From: Chaetoderma sp. LZ-2023a
Taxonomy: Eukaryota; Mollusca; Caudofoveata; Chaetodermatida; Chaetodermatidae
Length of the DNA stretch: 64,000 nucleotides
Reading direction: 5' to 3'
NCBI GenBank assembly: GCA_034401795.1
Contig: CM067370.1
Location: 50,318,414-50,382,413 of the forward strand
Both the position numbers and the translations under genes were made by a program. The notes beneath the pieces were generated by a model. That model did no database searches. It had not been told where the DNA came from and saw only the letters and a program-made list of their open reading frames with translations. Of this stretch, positions 52,207 through 62,870 are shown piece after piece (the stretch's first letter is position 1; every line of letters starts with the position of its first letter).

Positions 52207-52790
52207 GTGACATGTTGAATATGTAACGCGCTATATCTTACATCGTGCAGAACGTTGCTCCATTTGGTATGTGATGCTGAAATGGCCAAGCTGTCGCTTG
52301 AATTGGTAGACTCAATAAGGGGGTGGCGATTTTCTAACTACTGTTTTGAATATTTGAATGGGGGAGGGGTGGGGTGTGGTAGGGATGGCTGTTGCTGCTT
52401 ATATTCATTAAATTGTAAATTTCACAAAGACATGCATTGCGATTCAGTCACTTTTGACTAATACCACGAATGTTTGCATGACTTCTGTGACTGACTATAT
52501 ATTACCACATTGGTGACATACCTACGTCATTTTGATTATGACGTCAGCTAACAAGTGGTCCATTGATTATTACGTCAACTACGTGGGCGATAGATCAGAT
52601 CCTTATTCCCTCCATTGTCAGAAGGAAATTGAACGTAGATCTATTAACACTTATATATGATACTTATGCCTCTCCTATAGGTGGCACGGTGGGGACGATC
52701 CTGAAAGGTGTGCCACTGCAAATAGGCATAGGTATTGTCATTGGCGTTGTCACAGGCGTCATCCTCTGGTACATCCCCCACAGGAAAAGC
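44801..52790 (+). CDS. SLC9B: SLC9B (NHA-type Na+/H+ antiporter), copy B, 3' exons not in window
   Basis: Five exons give exactly 440 codons: 44801-45560, 48478-48565, 50365-50547, 51360-51538, 52681-52790. All have GT-AG borders and the same phases as copy A. The start is the ATG at 44801 (AGTATGG). Residues 1 to about 160 are acidic and Ser-rich, followed by a Cys-rich CCHRVCFCF and a helix (MAKLITLFLLASMPWSTLWA), then LPGGNIFAIVTLF and GGLLVEFCGLPRLVG, which match human SLC9B2. The ion-binding pair is Asp384-Asn385 (51478-51483). The six helix-coding and tail exons present in copy A are not seen up to 64000, so the next intron is over 11 kb or the gene is truncated. Confidence 0.88.
45839..46500. 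repeat. CAGT/CGGT/GGTCAGTC tetranucleotide tract
   Basis: CCGC, CCAG, CCGG, then TCAG and GGTCAGTC repeats that become GGTGGGTC-like. The Ser-Val-Gly-Gln frame is a repeat artefact. Lies in intron 1 of copy B. Confidence 0.93.
46773..46858. repeat. (GA)n-(GGCA)n compound microsatellite
   Basis: GA repeat joined to a GGCA repeat, in intron 1 of copy B. Confidence 0.95.
46859..47504. other. Intron 1 sequence, unrecognised
   Basis: A 119-codon frame at 46952-47311 has no recognisable motif, and I do not call it a gene. Confidence 0.4.
47505..47670 (+). mobile_element. MITE family P, left half only
   Basis: CCACCTAGCTATTCCCCGCC, then TAAGCTCCATCCACACC, CAGAAAGCTATACATGTAAG and CTGTTGAATACATTTTGAAA match the left part of 17955. 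The right half is missing. Confidence 0.7.
47920..48300. repeat. Dispersed repeat starting with a CCCTCGCCCC hairpin
   Basis: CCCTCGCCCCTTTAGGGGAA then GAGGGTATTG forms a hairpin, followed by GCGTGCGTGCCTGCGTGCG and a body with TTTGGCTCAAATTTCAACAC and the related TTTAGCTCAAATCTTTACAC. It looks like an interspersed repeat end. I cannot name the family. Confidence 0.45.
48478..48565 (+). CDS. SLC9B: SLC9B copy B exon 2
   Basis: AACAG acceptor, donor GTAAGA. It encodes TLGAGIVLRNVPRIDVGKDI and WSFAIR. 83% identical to copy A exon 2 (15 differences in 88). It keeps RNVP like human RNIP, where copy A has GNVP. Confidence 0.9.
48642..49552 (+). mobile_element. hAT transposon remnant with terminal repeats and 8-bp target duplication
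   Basis: The left end is CAGTGGCGTATGGA and the right end is TTGCTACGCTACTG, inverted repeats typical of hAT elements. They are flanked by CATTTATG (48634-48641) and CATCTACG (49553-49560), an 8-bp target duplication with two C/T changes. Inside, frames near 48860-49030 read LPLSIIVASVERPFSKLKLI, then NYLRSMMS and ERLKGLTE, the hAT dimerisation region near the transposase C-terminus. The element is 911 bp, internally deleted and broken. It lies in intron 2 of copy B. Confidence 0.88.
49910..50260 (+). mobile_element. Diverged MITE related to family P
   Basis: CTAACTATGCCACGCCATCT at the left, and GATTGTGACGTCAGCTAACA, CATGACGTCAGATAATTGGG and CTCGGATCCCTCTATTA at the right, match family flanks. 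The palindromic core is replaced. Two full TGACGTCA sites. Confidence 0.6.
50365..50547 (+). CDS. SLC9B: SLC9B copy B exon 3
   Basis: TTTTAG acceptor, donor GTAACG. It encodes KMAVVVVLIRAGIGADP and ends FPWTWSFLQG. Confidence 0.92.
50750..50824. repeat. (CGT)n/(GAT)n trinucleotide tract
   Basis: CGTCGTCGTCGTCGTCG then a GATGATGAT repeat, in intron 3 of copy B. Confidence 0.93.
51095..51310 (+). mobile_element. MITE family P, right part
   Basis: GCAGCAACAGCGCCCAGTCA, then TTTCAAAATATTCAACAGAA, TAAAGACATACAATTCGCAC and ATTATGACGTCAGCATACAT. The left arm is reduced to a short ATGTTGCTGTATATAGCAGC hairpin. It ends about 50 bp before exon 4 of copy B. Confidence 0.8.
51360..51538 (+). CDS. SLC9B: SLC9B copy B exon 4 (ion-binding site)
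   Basis: ATAG acceptor, donor GTAATG. It encodes KGIPTVVQFGASLDNILAI. It differs from copy A at 5 of 179 bases, and the 16 bases before the exon (GTTTACTCTGTTATAG) are identical in both. Confidence 0.93.
52156..52205. repeat. (TA)n microsatellite
   Basis: 50 bp of alternating TA in intron 4 of copy B. Confidence 0.95.
52340..52615 (+). mobile_element. Diverged MITE related to family P
   Basis: GAATATTTGAATGGG, GGCTGTTGCTGCTTAT, TTAAATTGTAAATTTCACAA, GATTATGACGTCAGCTAACA and CGATAGATCAGATCC follow the family order. One full TGACGTCA site. Confidence 0.6.
52681..52790 (+). CDS. SLC9B: SLC9B copy B exon 5
   Basis: CTATAG acceptor, donor GTAAGT. It encodes GTVGTILKGVPLQIGIGIVI and LWYIPHRKS. 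It is the last copy B exon I can find. Confidence 0.9.
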
Positions 52791-53049
52791 GTAAGTATAT
52801 GTATTGAATAACTCTTAAGATTAAGAAATTGCTAACAAAATATATATCGTTTATTAAATCGTTTACATTCACGCTTAGTTTTCCTCCGAGGCGTGATGAT
52901 TACAAGGAAATCTTTGTCAAATGGCAAGAAAATTAGAGACCCAGAGAAATGTTGTCTCAATAGATTGGTAGTTTTGGAGGAAGGGTCGTAACGGCTGTTT
53001 ACTGTCCATGGGCCTCAATCCAACTTTCTTCGTTCTCATTCCAATTCAG

Positions 53050-53450
53050 ACTCATGAATGGACATTTTCAAGTGTATCCATCCATCATATGACATCATAT
53101 GACATCATACTCAACTACGTGATGTATATGATGACGTCATAATCATGACGTCATGAATGATTCAATAAAGTCCGTCTTTAAGGCTTAATAGTCAGACACG
53201 TACGAATTGTATGTCATTATCATTTAATAAATATTCTGTTGAATATTTTGAAACTAATTTAACTGGGCGCTGTTGCTGTCATAGGCAGACAAATTAGTTA
53301 CAAAAAATTCAACTGTCTAACTGTATAGTTTCAGGAAATTGATAGGCAGGCCATTCGGGGCTCGATCGATCCCAACACGGCGAAGTGTAGATGGAGTGTA
53401 GCTAGAGGTAAGCGGGGCATACCTAGAACTGGACCATTGTTGTTAATGGA
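53050..53450 (-). mobile_element. MITE family P, inverted copy
   Basis: Reading left to right: TGATGACGTCATAATCATGA with CGTCATG (two CRE palindromes), GAATTGTATGTCATTATC, TTCTGTTGAATATTTTGAAA, the loop GGGCGCTGTTGCTGTC, then CTAGAGGTAAGCGGGGCATA and CTGGACCATTG. This is the reverse complement of the family plan. Confidence 0.82.
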
Positions 53451-53568
53451 AACGATAGTGCAATTTTATTGATAATTACACCCTCGTGCTGCGCTATATG
53501 CAGTGCCGGCTTAACCCTTTAATGATTAAATTTGTTCAAAACATTTAAATATTTACTTATTTAATGTC

Positions 53569-53689
53569 CATTTGCAGGCCAAGAGAAGACTATTTTTGAT
53601 AATTTACCACTCGAATGACTGGCTCGGTTATCCAGCCAGTCTTTCCAGTGGTAAATTTTCAAAAATAGTCTTATCTTGACCTACAAATG
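53569..53689. mobile_element. Second palindromic foldback element (family Q)
   Basis: A 121-bp inverted repeat. CATTTGCAGGCCAAGAGAAG at the left pairs with CTTATCTTGACCTACAAATG at the right, and GACTATTTTTGATAATTTAC pairs with GTAAATTTTCAAAAATAGTC. The loop is about CGGTTATCC. A related half lies at about 53880-54030 (GAGCCAGTCATTTCAGTGGT, then AAATTTTCAAAAATACTCAT). Confidence 0.75.
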
Positions 53690-54136
53690 AATATTTCTCA
53701 AGACAACTACAGAGGCTGGTTTGGGCTGGTTCGTCGTAAAAGGGGTTAGCTGGTGCAAGGCTCAAGGCTGGGCCCATAAGGGTTCGATTGTTAAAATCTA
53801 GACGCTCTGAAATGTAATCTGAGATCTATTCGGTACAATTTTATTAGTTATTGATTGGTCAAGATTTTTCAAGAGTTACTATTTTTAAGCCAATTTTACC
53901 AGTGAAAATAGCATTCTCTCGTCCTGCAACGCCAAGAGAAAAATATCTTCGGTTATCGAGCCAGTCATTTCAGTGGTAAATTTTCAAAAATACTCATCTA
54001 TTGGACTGCAAATGAGCATTAATCAAGATGACTGTATTACTGTAGTGTATATGGTACCAAGTTTGTCTCTTCGTTATGTTACGTACCCTATATAACAAAC
54101 TTTTAAAATCTTTTTCCGATTTAAAGCGCGAGCCCC

Positions 54137-55447
54137 CCACCCCCCCCCCCCCCCCCCCCACCACCACCCACCCCACCCATTAAGCGCAAGGAAGGTAAGA
54201 AGTTAAGTGGCAATCCGTGTTCAGTTATTGTATTACTTATAATAAGAAACCTGATTTGTAATATTATTATAGTGGAAACGTTATACTCTTGATAACCGAG
54301 CGACGGCGTTTTTAAGTACACGTCCTAGTTAGTTATGTTTTTCGACAACATCGAAAATAGGTCAATTTGAATGACATTTGCTGGCGTTCTTGAATTCGAA
54401 ATAAGCTGATCATGTAAATCTTACATCTTGGCTAGAGTTCTCTTTATGTCTTTGCTTGTGTCTAGTTTGCTGTCCATGAACTTACATTTCTTCCATTCTT
54501 CTTACCCTCTCACCCTCCGTACTTCACCACGTACTCATGTTGCTTCCCTTCAGTTGTGTTGAGTTCCCTCTTCATGGGGTTTGATGGTGGGGTTCTCTTT
54601 AAGTAATGGTAAGGTTCTCCATTATTTGGTGGCAGGGTTATCTTTACGTGATGGTAAATTTATCTCTATATGATGGTAATGTCTGCTTTAAGTGATTGAG
54701 TATTTGTTTGTTTGTTGTTATTTCCTTTATATCATCTGCATAGTGTTGATTGATATCAATGTGGCCATTTCTGATGTTGATATAGTTATGTACTTATAGA
54801 TGAGTACTCTTCATTAGTGGTTTACTGTGTAGTAGTTATGGTCAGGTATAGGATATATATATATATATATAGGTGTCTTTGTTTGGCAGTGTTTTGATAG
54901 GTAGAAAATGAATTGCATTGCCCTCGCGCAAGCTGTTAGTGTTACTTATGTGTTCGTCGTGAAGAAATTATGTTTTGCTTTTCAACATCCAAGGGAATGA
55001 TAGCTGTACACCATGCAGAATATTAATGAGATGCAGTTCATCTTCTCCCAGACCACTAAATCGATCATCTATACGTGTCTTTCTGTTGATGGAGCATGTC
55101 CATAAGAAGTAAGTAGGCTATATGGTGAGACCTTTGGATGGTGCTGCTTTTTTCCGTTAAGATTTGCGTAGCAAACATCTGTTCTGTTGTGCTACGTCAT
55201 ACCATGTAAGCTACTTGACTTGGACTGTGGCTGACACTCTTTGTATGAGGCAGATGTCAACAAACTTTCTTTGTATTGATAACGGGATTTTAGATTGTAT
55301 CATCGTATGTTGCTTTGTATCGTTTGTGCTGGCCTTATAACAAAATGCCCATTATCTAGCGGTATAATATTTTGAGAGAAAAGCTCGCGAATTTACTTTC
55401 AATTACGATCTACCTGTTCTGTACCTATAAACTGAAGTAAAATCAAT
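54137..55447. other. Poly-C tract then unrecognised sequence
   Basis: C-run at about 54137-54163 with CCACCACC. From 54540 to 54720 a phrase like GGTTCTCTTTAAGTAATGGT recurs loosely four times (short local repeat). A short (TA)n lies near 54853. No gene. Confidence 0.4.
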
Positions 55448-55588
<141 letters not shown>

Positions 55589-56436
55589 TGTTATCCATAT
55601 TTTATAGCGTGCATGGGATGTGATAAGACATTGTTCCCGGTTATCGATGCAAACCCTGGGAATTCTTGTTGTAAACGAACATGTAAACATCCATACAAAT
55701 ATTGACAAAATATATTATTACTAGAATAATGTCAACCCTTTCCAATTAGAAACCAGACACGTGTAGGAACTCATTCATAGATTAAATACGTTCAATTATT
55801 GGCTCTTGAAAAATATAATGTTGATTGATCAAATGTATTAAAATTACAGCTCTGTGTATTTAGTTCCAAGCCATTTAACCTAAACGAACCTGATGTATAT
55901 TACAATGATTGCGCAATTTAAGGGCAATTAAACCAAGTCCTGACTGAAATACTGCACCACCCCATGCTCCTTAGATCACGTCATCAGGTAGTTAAGAATA
56001 GGTTATGTCTTGAATAGCTTTTCTGGTAATCATAATAGCCCCCTACAGTGTTTGCCATACAGTACAGGTGTCCTTTAAAATCTGTATTAAATATTAATCT
56101 TGGGCTGTACATCCTAAGTTCACTAAATTAACATTAGTTACCTGTAATTACCTGTGATTGTTTTTCTCGGAATGTCAAGAACAATTCAGATTTCTGGAGC
56201 TAGTAATATAAAAGGCACTTACATTACGCTATATAAAACATAACTTACAACAAATAATAATTTCACTAATTTAATGTACTTGACAAATTAATTTTAATTG
56301 TGTATTCAGAGTCGATACGCTATCCGAATTATCGATATGGTCCTTTAAAGGTCGGAGGCGTCCCATTTTAATGGAATTTCATCATAAAGTGAGATGAATC
56401 TTCACGAACTTGAACTACACGTATATATTACTGGCT

Positions 56437-56482
<46 letters not shown>

Positions 56483-57180
56483 GCGAGATATGCTCCCGCT
56501 AGCGTGAGCGCGCGCGTGCGAGCGTGTGCGCCTGTGTAACTTCCTCATTATTATTGTTGTAAAACTTGTGTTTGATAACCGCAATTGTTTGCAGGCATTG
56601 TAAATGGCTTTTGGTGTATATACATATATATGTATATAAATAGCAGACTAGTGTGTGTATTTTATATATAAAAAAAGACGGATTTGGCATTAACATTGTT
56701 TCCAGGAAAGTCTGCATAGGCCAAAAAGTAGGATTAATTTAACCAAAACTCCGGGTTTTGGTGTAAAATAGTTAACACGTCGTTGCAGCTATACTCATTT
56801 CGTCAACAGACATCATTACATATTACCGCGAGAAGGGAGTTCTGGTGGTATTGGTGTGACCGCGAGCTCCAAGGGTTTTATACAGCGCTGTCTGGAAATG
56901 TCATCACGTCCATGTGTAGTCTAGTAACCAATCTGGAAAAAGGCGCTAAAATTGAGTTCATGGTCCGGTCCTGCCGACATTTGTTTGACATTTTTTTTTG
57001 TGGAAAAGTAGATCAACGTAGCATATTATTTTTGCTGGATGGCAAGAAAAATATGTTTGATTAAGCCGTATGCAGCCTTTTTGATGCGGGTGTCATATTT
57101 TACATTATTTTGAAATCCTAAACATCTAATAGTTATTTATAACCCAATATGACAATGATTTAAAATTTAAAGCTCCCGCC
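55589..57180. other. Unrecognised sequence with a (GA)n tract
   Basis: GA repeat at 56438-56479, then a GCGCGCGTGCGAGCG stretch. A 93-codon frame at 56783-57064 has no motif I recognise. Confidence 0.4.
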
Positions 57181-57735
57181 ACCACTGAAGATGAGAATTA
57201 TGGAAGTTATGGAAATGAGGTCGTCCATACATTCGTCCATGCGGCTGTCTGCCCACCTGCCCACCATAGTTTGTAACAAACATGTCAATATCGGAGATGC
57301 TAAAGTGCATGACACAAACACCTTTTACTCGACTGCCATCGACCTAGCGGCCGCGAAATTAATACAAAGGATGTCTGTCCATTCACATGAATTATTTCCA
57401 GTGCCAATGCCAATGTTCGAGTCGACACGAGAAATGAGAGCAGCCACATCAAAACCACCATTCAAAAGACAGCTTTAGGTATCCGCAAAGACATCTAGTA
57501 ACATCGCCGCTTCCATCATGGGTGGCTCGACACTACTCTGTGTAATGCTTTCACCCATGGATGGCACAGTTGAGGACGATGCAACACACACGAAATACTC
57601 TATTGCAAAGAAAGTGAAAATGGGCGATGTAACCTAGTATTCGATCGGTCCTATGACTAGAGTACAAGGAGCTGTGCAAGATCTACTGGAGGATCTCCAC
57701 CAGTCCCAATTGACCAGCAAGTTAGCGCACGGAAA
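57181..57735 (+). pseudogene. Broken ORF of an anonymous repeat-borne family
   Basis: Frames from 57191 read HDTNTFYSTAIDLAAAKLIQ, ELFPVPMPMFESTREMRAAT, then past a frame break MGGSTLLCVMLSPMDGTVED and KYSIAKKVKMGDV. From memory this layout (a LPVPL-like block, a DMR block, then a DG-S-x-L-x-x-x-x-x-P block with GTV) occurs in uncharacterised multicopy proteins of marine invertebrates. I cannot name the function. Stops and shifts show it is dead. Confidence 0.45.
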
Positions 57736-57953
57736 TAGTATTGAGTGTCTTCAAATAAAAAGCAGCTAATATGCCTTGTTGTCAAACTACAAACCGATGA
57801 TACGTCATTCAATGCTAATCCCTGTAGCCATAACTTGGTTCTGGTTGGAGTGGAAGCTTCCCCAGTCTAGATCGGCAATATTGGCGTAGTAGCAGCAAGA
57901 ACAGATCTGGCAACAACACAAAAAGAAGCAGACAATATCCTTGTTAAAGGGAA

Positions 57954-58945
57954 ACACCAGACCCTCTATACTACTTTGTATAAAGTGAATCAACAGACCG
58001 TAACGTTTTCAAAAATATAATTGTAAGCTTAGTGCTCAAATTAGAAATATATATCTTCGTTATTTAAATATGTGATACATTAGTTGAATTTCTATTCCCA
58101 GATGAGGTGTATGACGTCATAAGTTGAACGTTTTTCTCGATGTCATCCAACGCTATCGCAATAAAATTGTCAATTGCGTTTATAAGGGGGTTCTCTTCAG
58201 CGGTTTTAAGAATAAATAAACTATGTTTGCGGAAATGTAGAAGAACATGTAATAACAGTCCTTTGTCTAAGTTCTCTGATGGTGCCGATTTTGACATCAA
58301 GTTTTGATCTTGGGATAAATGAATGACGTGATAGTATAGGCATATCAATATAATTGCTACTTTTGAACCAACACTCTCACTGGGGCTACGGCAGATAATG
58401 TTATTAAAGTTTCATCTATTAATATTTGAGTTTAAGCAGTTCATACATACATCCCAATACATCTTTAGCTACTTATGTTTTCATGCTAGCCTCAAAACTT
58501 CCTGAGATTTTGTAATATTCATGTAATTGGCAGGTATCTTCATAGAAAATGGCCGTCTTAAGGTTCGCCAACTAATTATAAAAATAACAAATATATTCCA
58601 TAAATTTGCAATAGTGTGATAAACGTCTTAATCTTTTCGATCTGTACATATATAAATGATGTCGATAGCATTATCACGGATAGAGATATCACCATCCAAA
58701 TGCATGCACTCATGTCTTCAGAGTGCCATTGTCATGGTTCTTGTCGAATGGGATTCAACCTATGACGTCATAGGTTTAATTAACTCCCAGAAAATTATAG
58801 TAACATAACATTTTTAAGACCATTTTAATCGGATTTATATATAAATGTCGCAGGAAAGTTTTACACAGTAGCTTAAATATGGGCTCTGCGATAGAACTGC
58901 GTGTTTTAAGCAAACGATGGCGACCCTTCTTGTGTTCCCCTTTAA
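57954..58945. mobile_element. TTAA-flanked transposon, non-autonomous (piggyBac-like candidate)
   Basis: TTAA at 57954-57957 is followed by AGGGAAACACCAGACC. The right end reads CTTCTTGTGTTCCCCT followed by TTAA at 58942-58945, whose complement is AGGGGAACACAAGAAG. Thus imperfect inverted repeats lie within a TTAA duplication. The 984-bp interior has no transposase. Two ATGACGTCAT sites (58104 and 58761) lie inside. Confidence 0.65.
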
Positions 58946-59079
58946 GCACGTAGCGTATATTGATGTATACCAGAAGCGACGAGCGAAGTAAGATAGCGGT
59001 TGTCTCGGATGATATAGATCGTGTCTTTGTACTTCTTATGCACTACCACACGAAAATAAGAACAAGAATTATGCGGAAT

Positions 59080-59690
59080 TAAATGTCTCGCCTGTCTCCT
59101 GTTTTGTCACAGTGGTATTGACGTTTGACCTTGTGACCACCGTGTTATTATGCTGCTTCCAAACAGTATAGGTAACCATGTATTCAGTTTTAGTTCCAAT
59201 AGGATTAACCAGTCCTGTAATATAAGTGATTTGCTCAATGGAAAAACTTAAGGTTGAAAAAGCAGAGGTCAAATAGCAAATTGTCAAACGCAAAAAGTTA
59301 GCAATGAAAATACAGTTTTGTATCAAGGTTACAGTGACCTTAACATTTGTCCTTGTGGCCTCAGTATCAACATGCTAGCAATATAGGTAACAAGGTACCA
59401 AAGTTTATTTCCAATAAGGTTAACCAATCCTGAAAGATAAGCCAAGAAGCTTTGCTAAACGCAAAAACACAACATTGAAAAAACTGAGTTTTATATCAAG
59501 GTCACACTGACCTTGACCTTTGTCCTTGTGACCTTAGTATCAAAATTCTGCTTCCTAACAGTATAAGTAACAAGGTAGCCAAGTTTAGTTCCAATAGGAT
59601 TAACCAATCCTGAAATATAAGCTCAAAAGTTTTGCTAAACGCAAAAACTTAGCATTGTCGACGGCGTCGCCGTCGCAGTCGTCGCCGTGG
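59080..59690. repeat. Three tandem units of about 180-215 bp
   Basis: CCAATAGGATTAACCAATCC recurs near 59197, 59411 and 59591, each preceded by TTGTCCTTGTGACCTTAGTA or a variant and followed by GCTAAACGCAAAAACTTAGC or a variant. It ends in GACGGCGTCGCCGTCGCAGT. Confidence 0.8.
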
Positions 59691-60795
59691 GTAAAATGAC
59701 TCGCTTTCTGCTTCCCAGGAGAGATAAAAATCATGTTACTATGGAATCGCCAATCAATAACAGACGTGTCACTGATATTACAAAACAGTAGAGAAGCATG
59801 CGTGTATAGTTAACGAAAGCCGGCCCCTGCACTCACTGGCTGTACCACTATAGTCTGTTGTTATGGGATAGACAAATGGTCAGCTCCAAATGTACTGCGA
59901 GCTGGATCACACACCATGTCACTTTTTGGTATGATGGACACTCCGATGAAATACGTGATTGTGCAAACCACCGCATTTATGTCAGACAGCCATCATCATC
60001 ACCACCCAATCTGTGCTGTCTTCTTTTGACCAATCAGGCGTTTGCGGAGAATGTTTAAAAGGCCAATCATTAATCCATTGTGTGGTGTTCATTGGAAGAC
60101 AAAACTCCACCAGAACTGGATCTGGAATTGTATGACAACGATTAGAGAACTCCTACCAACTTTTCTTCCAGGTAACGCAGAGCTCGCTCCGTCGTTTATC
60201 ATGCATCTTATCAGGTGTGGGTATAATAGTGGTACCACGTGCAGTACTCGTGTTTGGAGCTGCATTGTGCATAACTAGATTGTGTAAACTATTCTGTGCA
60301 TGTAACAATACAGGTTACTCACAGAAAGTAACAACCTAGTTTCGTTTTCGGAACTAATGAAAGTGTAGGGAGTGTAGACGTGTACGGGTGCTGGAAGTCC
60401 GGTTTGATTGGTTATGTGATAGGTGATGCCAGAAAGTAACAACTTATGAGTGTAGAAGGTTTATGAGGTCCTGTAGTGCAGACATGTAGGAGCGTATGAA
60501 GACTAATTCTTGGTTGGTTAGGCTAGCCACTCATGTAAATGACTTTAACAGCAATATTATTTATTCCCATCATAATGCAATCTTGAATAGAAAGGTAAAC
60601 CTAATAACCACACGTTGAACATTGTCCGCACAAAGGTCACAATGCAAACAATGGCACCCATGTCATGAATCAGGTGGAAACCATATACTGAATACGAAAC
60701 AAATATATCTTATATCTGCATACATGTAAAATGATGTTTACGCATATATGTTGCTATAAATACAGTCAAACATGTCTATAACGACCACCAAATGG
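59691..60795. other. Intergenic or intronic, nothing recognised
   Basis: No homolog of the missing SLC9B copy B exons is seen here. Phrases like CAGAAAGTAACAAC recur at 60318 and 60431, a small local duplication. Confidence 0.4.
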
Positions 60796-60859
60796 GTATG
60801 TATGTATGTATGTATGTATGTATGTATGTATGTATGTATGTATGTATGTATGTATGTAT
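60796..60859. repeat. (GTAT)n microsatellite at a LINE 3' end
   Basis: About 16 GTAT units ending in GATTACTGTATTCT, where the LINE starts. Read on the minus strand this is an (ATAC)n tail. Confidence 0.93.
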
Positions 60860-61345
60860 GATTACTGTATTCTCCGGCTGTAGTAGTAGAAACATCCTAC
60901 AGCTGCAGTCAGTCCTTCTTCGCTTTTGCCCACTGTGTTTTGTCCTCAGCCGAAATCCTTAGCTTCCACAGGTCCATTCTTGACGTGAGTGTACCGAGTC
61001 CTGCTTTCTTGAGGTCACCTCGTAGCACGCTTAGCAGATTTATGCAATGATGTCCTCTCCTGGCTTTGTATTTGCTGGCTCCGAGTAGGGAGAATTCCAA
61101 GGCTCTCTGCGCTGGTGTCTCTTCTGGCATCCTTAGCACATGGCCAACCATGGACCATCTTTGCTGGGTGACTTTTACAGACAGCGGCGACGTATTACAC
61201 ATCTTGTATAGTGCATCGTTGGAAATTATGCTGTCTGGCCATCGGTGTCTAGTGATGGTACGTAGGTGGTTGCAGTAGCAGGCATCGAGTTTGTCTAGAG
61301 CTGCCTTTGGAGCTGCCCAGCTGTTACAGTTAATGGGTAATCCAA
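60860..61345 (-). pseudogene. Non-LTR retrotransposon C-terminus and 3' end
   Basis: The minus strand reads RWSMVGHVLRMPEETPAQRA, then LEFSLLGASKYKARRGHHC and a basic end (WAKAKKD). RWxxxGHVLRMxExxxxxxAL is a common C-terminal block of LINE proteins. It is the best-preserved C-terminus of the family also seen at 29717, 36541 and 41026. Confidence 0.8.
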
Positions 61346-62469
61346 ATGGGTAATCATCAGAAAAGACTCTTAAATTGTCTCTTACTACAACCTAATTCCT
61401 ATACAAAGTAGTATTAGGGGCGACTCCACTTAAAGAACCACCATCTTCTTGCCCCAAAGTCCAGATGCTCTCAATACACAGGTTTCCTTGTATACCATTT
61501 ATGTCACCATTCGAATAGTTCAGTTGTTTTCTAAGTTCTGGTAGCGGCTCTATTGGTCACTATTAAATCACGTAATACTTTGCCAACGTTACAGATGATT
61601 TACATGGATTCCTTGACCTTGAAATCCCTTGATAAGATACCAGAATATCATCCCAGATATAATACGAAGCAAATTAGAGCCAAAAAGAGGAAATGGCAGC
61701 CATTATTGGAAGCATATTGACTTTGCTATGATGTAATCCCCCAAACGATCGTATAAATTGTTGCAATTGACCCGTCAAACATATATCTAGACACCAAAAT
61801 TTCCATCCTATGTTTACTGTGATCGAAGTAATAGCCGAAATATGAAATGGCGACCATCTTGGACGCCATCTTGGATTTCTTTACACGCTCAAGAGTCACC
61901 AAGGTCAACGTGGTAGGTTTTGAGCCCTTGGATAAACAAATAAAAAAAATCTATATAAAACATTTCCAGGTTCAGCCATGCTTCTGCCAGACTTATTATC
62001 CTAACCCATGAACTTTTGCTTAAAAGTAGGCGATTTAAATATAAAGTGATATTTGACTAATTAAGCCGTTCTTTTCTAGACATCCCCTAAAACACTGGAT
62101 TGGCTATTGGCTGTACTTCATGAATCTAGTGTCAAACAAAGGTTGCCAGTAACGGACCACGGATATTAAAAAGTGGTTTTGGCTACTAGGCTAGTAACGT
62201 CATAAAGGGATCTGTCCATTGTCACATTCCTAGCAGAATCCTTTGCCAATCGCCCTGGGACGTTTGCTTCCAAAGGAACTCCTCTTCTCCTACATGGCCC
62301 ATCCCGACGTGAGTCATTAGTGTAATGGCGTTATCTCCGTTACCTGTTACCTGTGCCCGGACAATTCCTGGCGAGGGGATCAAGATTTCGTCTCTACACG
62401 CATCGGTTTACACAACACTATTTAGAAGGGCAGCTAAATAAGACCATGCCGAGTTGACTCCTAAATAGA
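61346..62469. other. Unrecognised sequence
   Basis: Near 61840 there is ATGGCGACCATCTTGGACGC and CATCTTGG, a phrase typical of dispersed repeats. No gene is seen. Confidence 0.4.
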
Positions 62470-62870
62470 GCGATCCATTTTTACCTTTGTCCAGCCCATT
62501 TCTAGCTAAACTCTGCGTTGGGATCGATTTACAAACTGCGAACACTTACTTTCCGGAATCCCATTTTAAGATAACTGGTCAGATATCATAAGCTGTTGAA
62601 TATTTTGAAATTAATTTGTCTGGGTGCAGTTGCTACTTATGACATATGGCAGCAACAGCGCCCATTCAAATTACTTTCAAAATATTCAACAGAATGTTTG
62701 CTAAATAGTTAATCCATCAAGGAAATACGATTCGTAGCCTTGACGGACTATTTCAGCTTCATGTCAGAGTAGTCTCTATTAATTGTGAGATCAGCCTACA
62801 ACCGGCTTAATTCATTATGACTTCACATAATTGAGTGACAGATCGGATTCATCCATTAGGTAATGGTTCA
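62470..62870 (+). mobile_element. MITE family P, full-length but diverged
   Basis: AGCGATCCATTTTTACCTTT, TTTCTAGCTAAACTC, CTGTTGAATATTTTGAAATT, TGTCTGGGTGCAGTTGCTAC, the complement arm GCAGCAACAGCGCCCATTCA, TTTCAAAATATTCAACAGAA and a right end with GATCGGATTCATCCATTA. The TGACGTCA sites have decayed. Confidence 0.78.
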
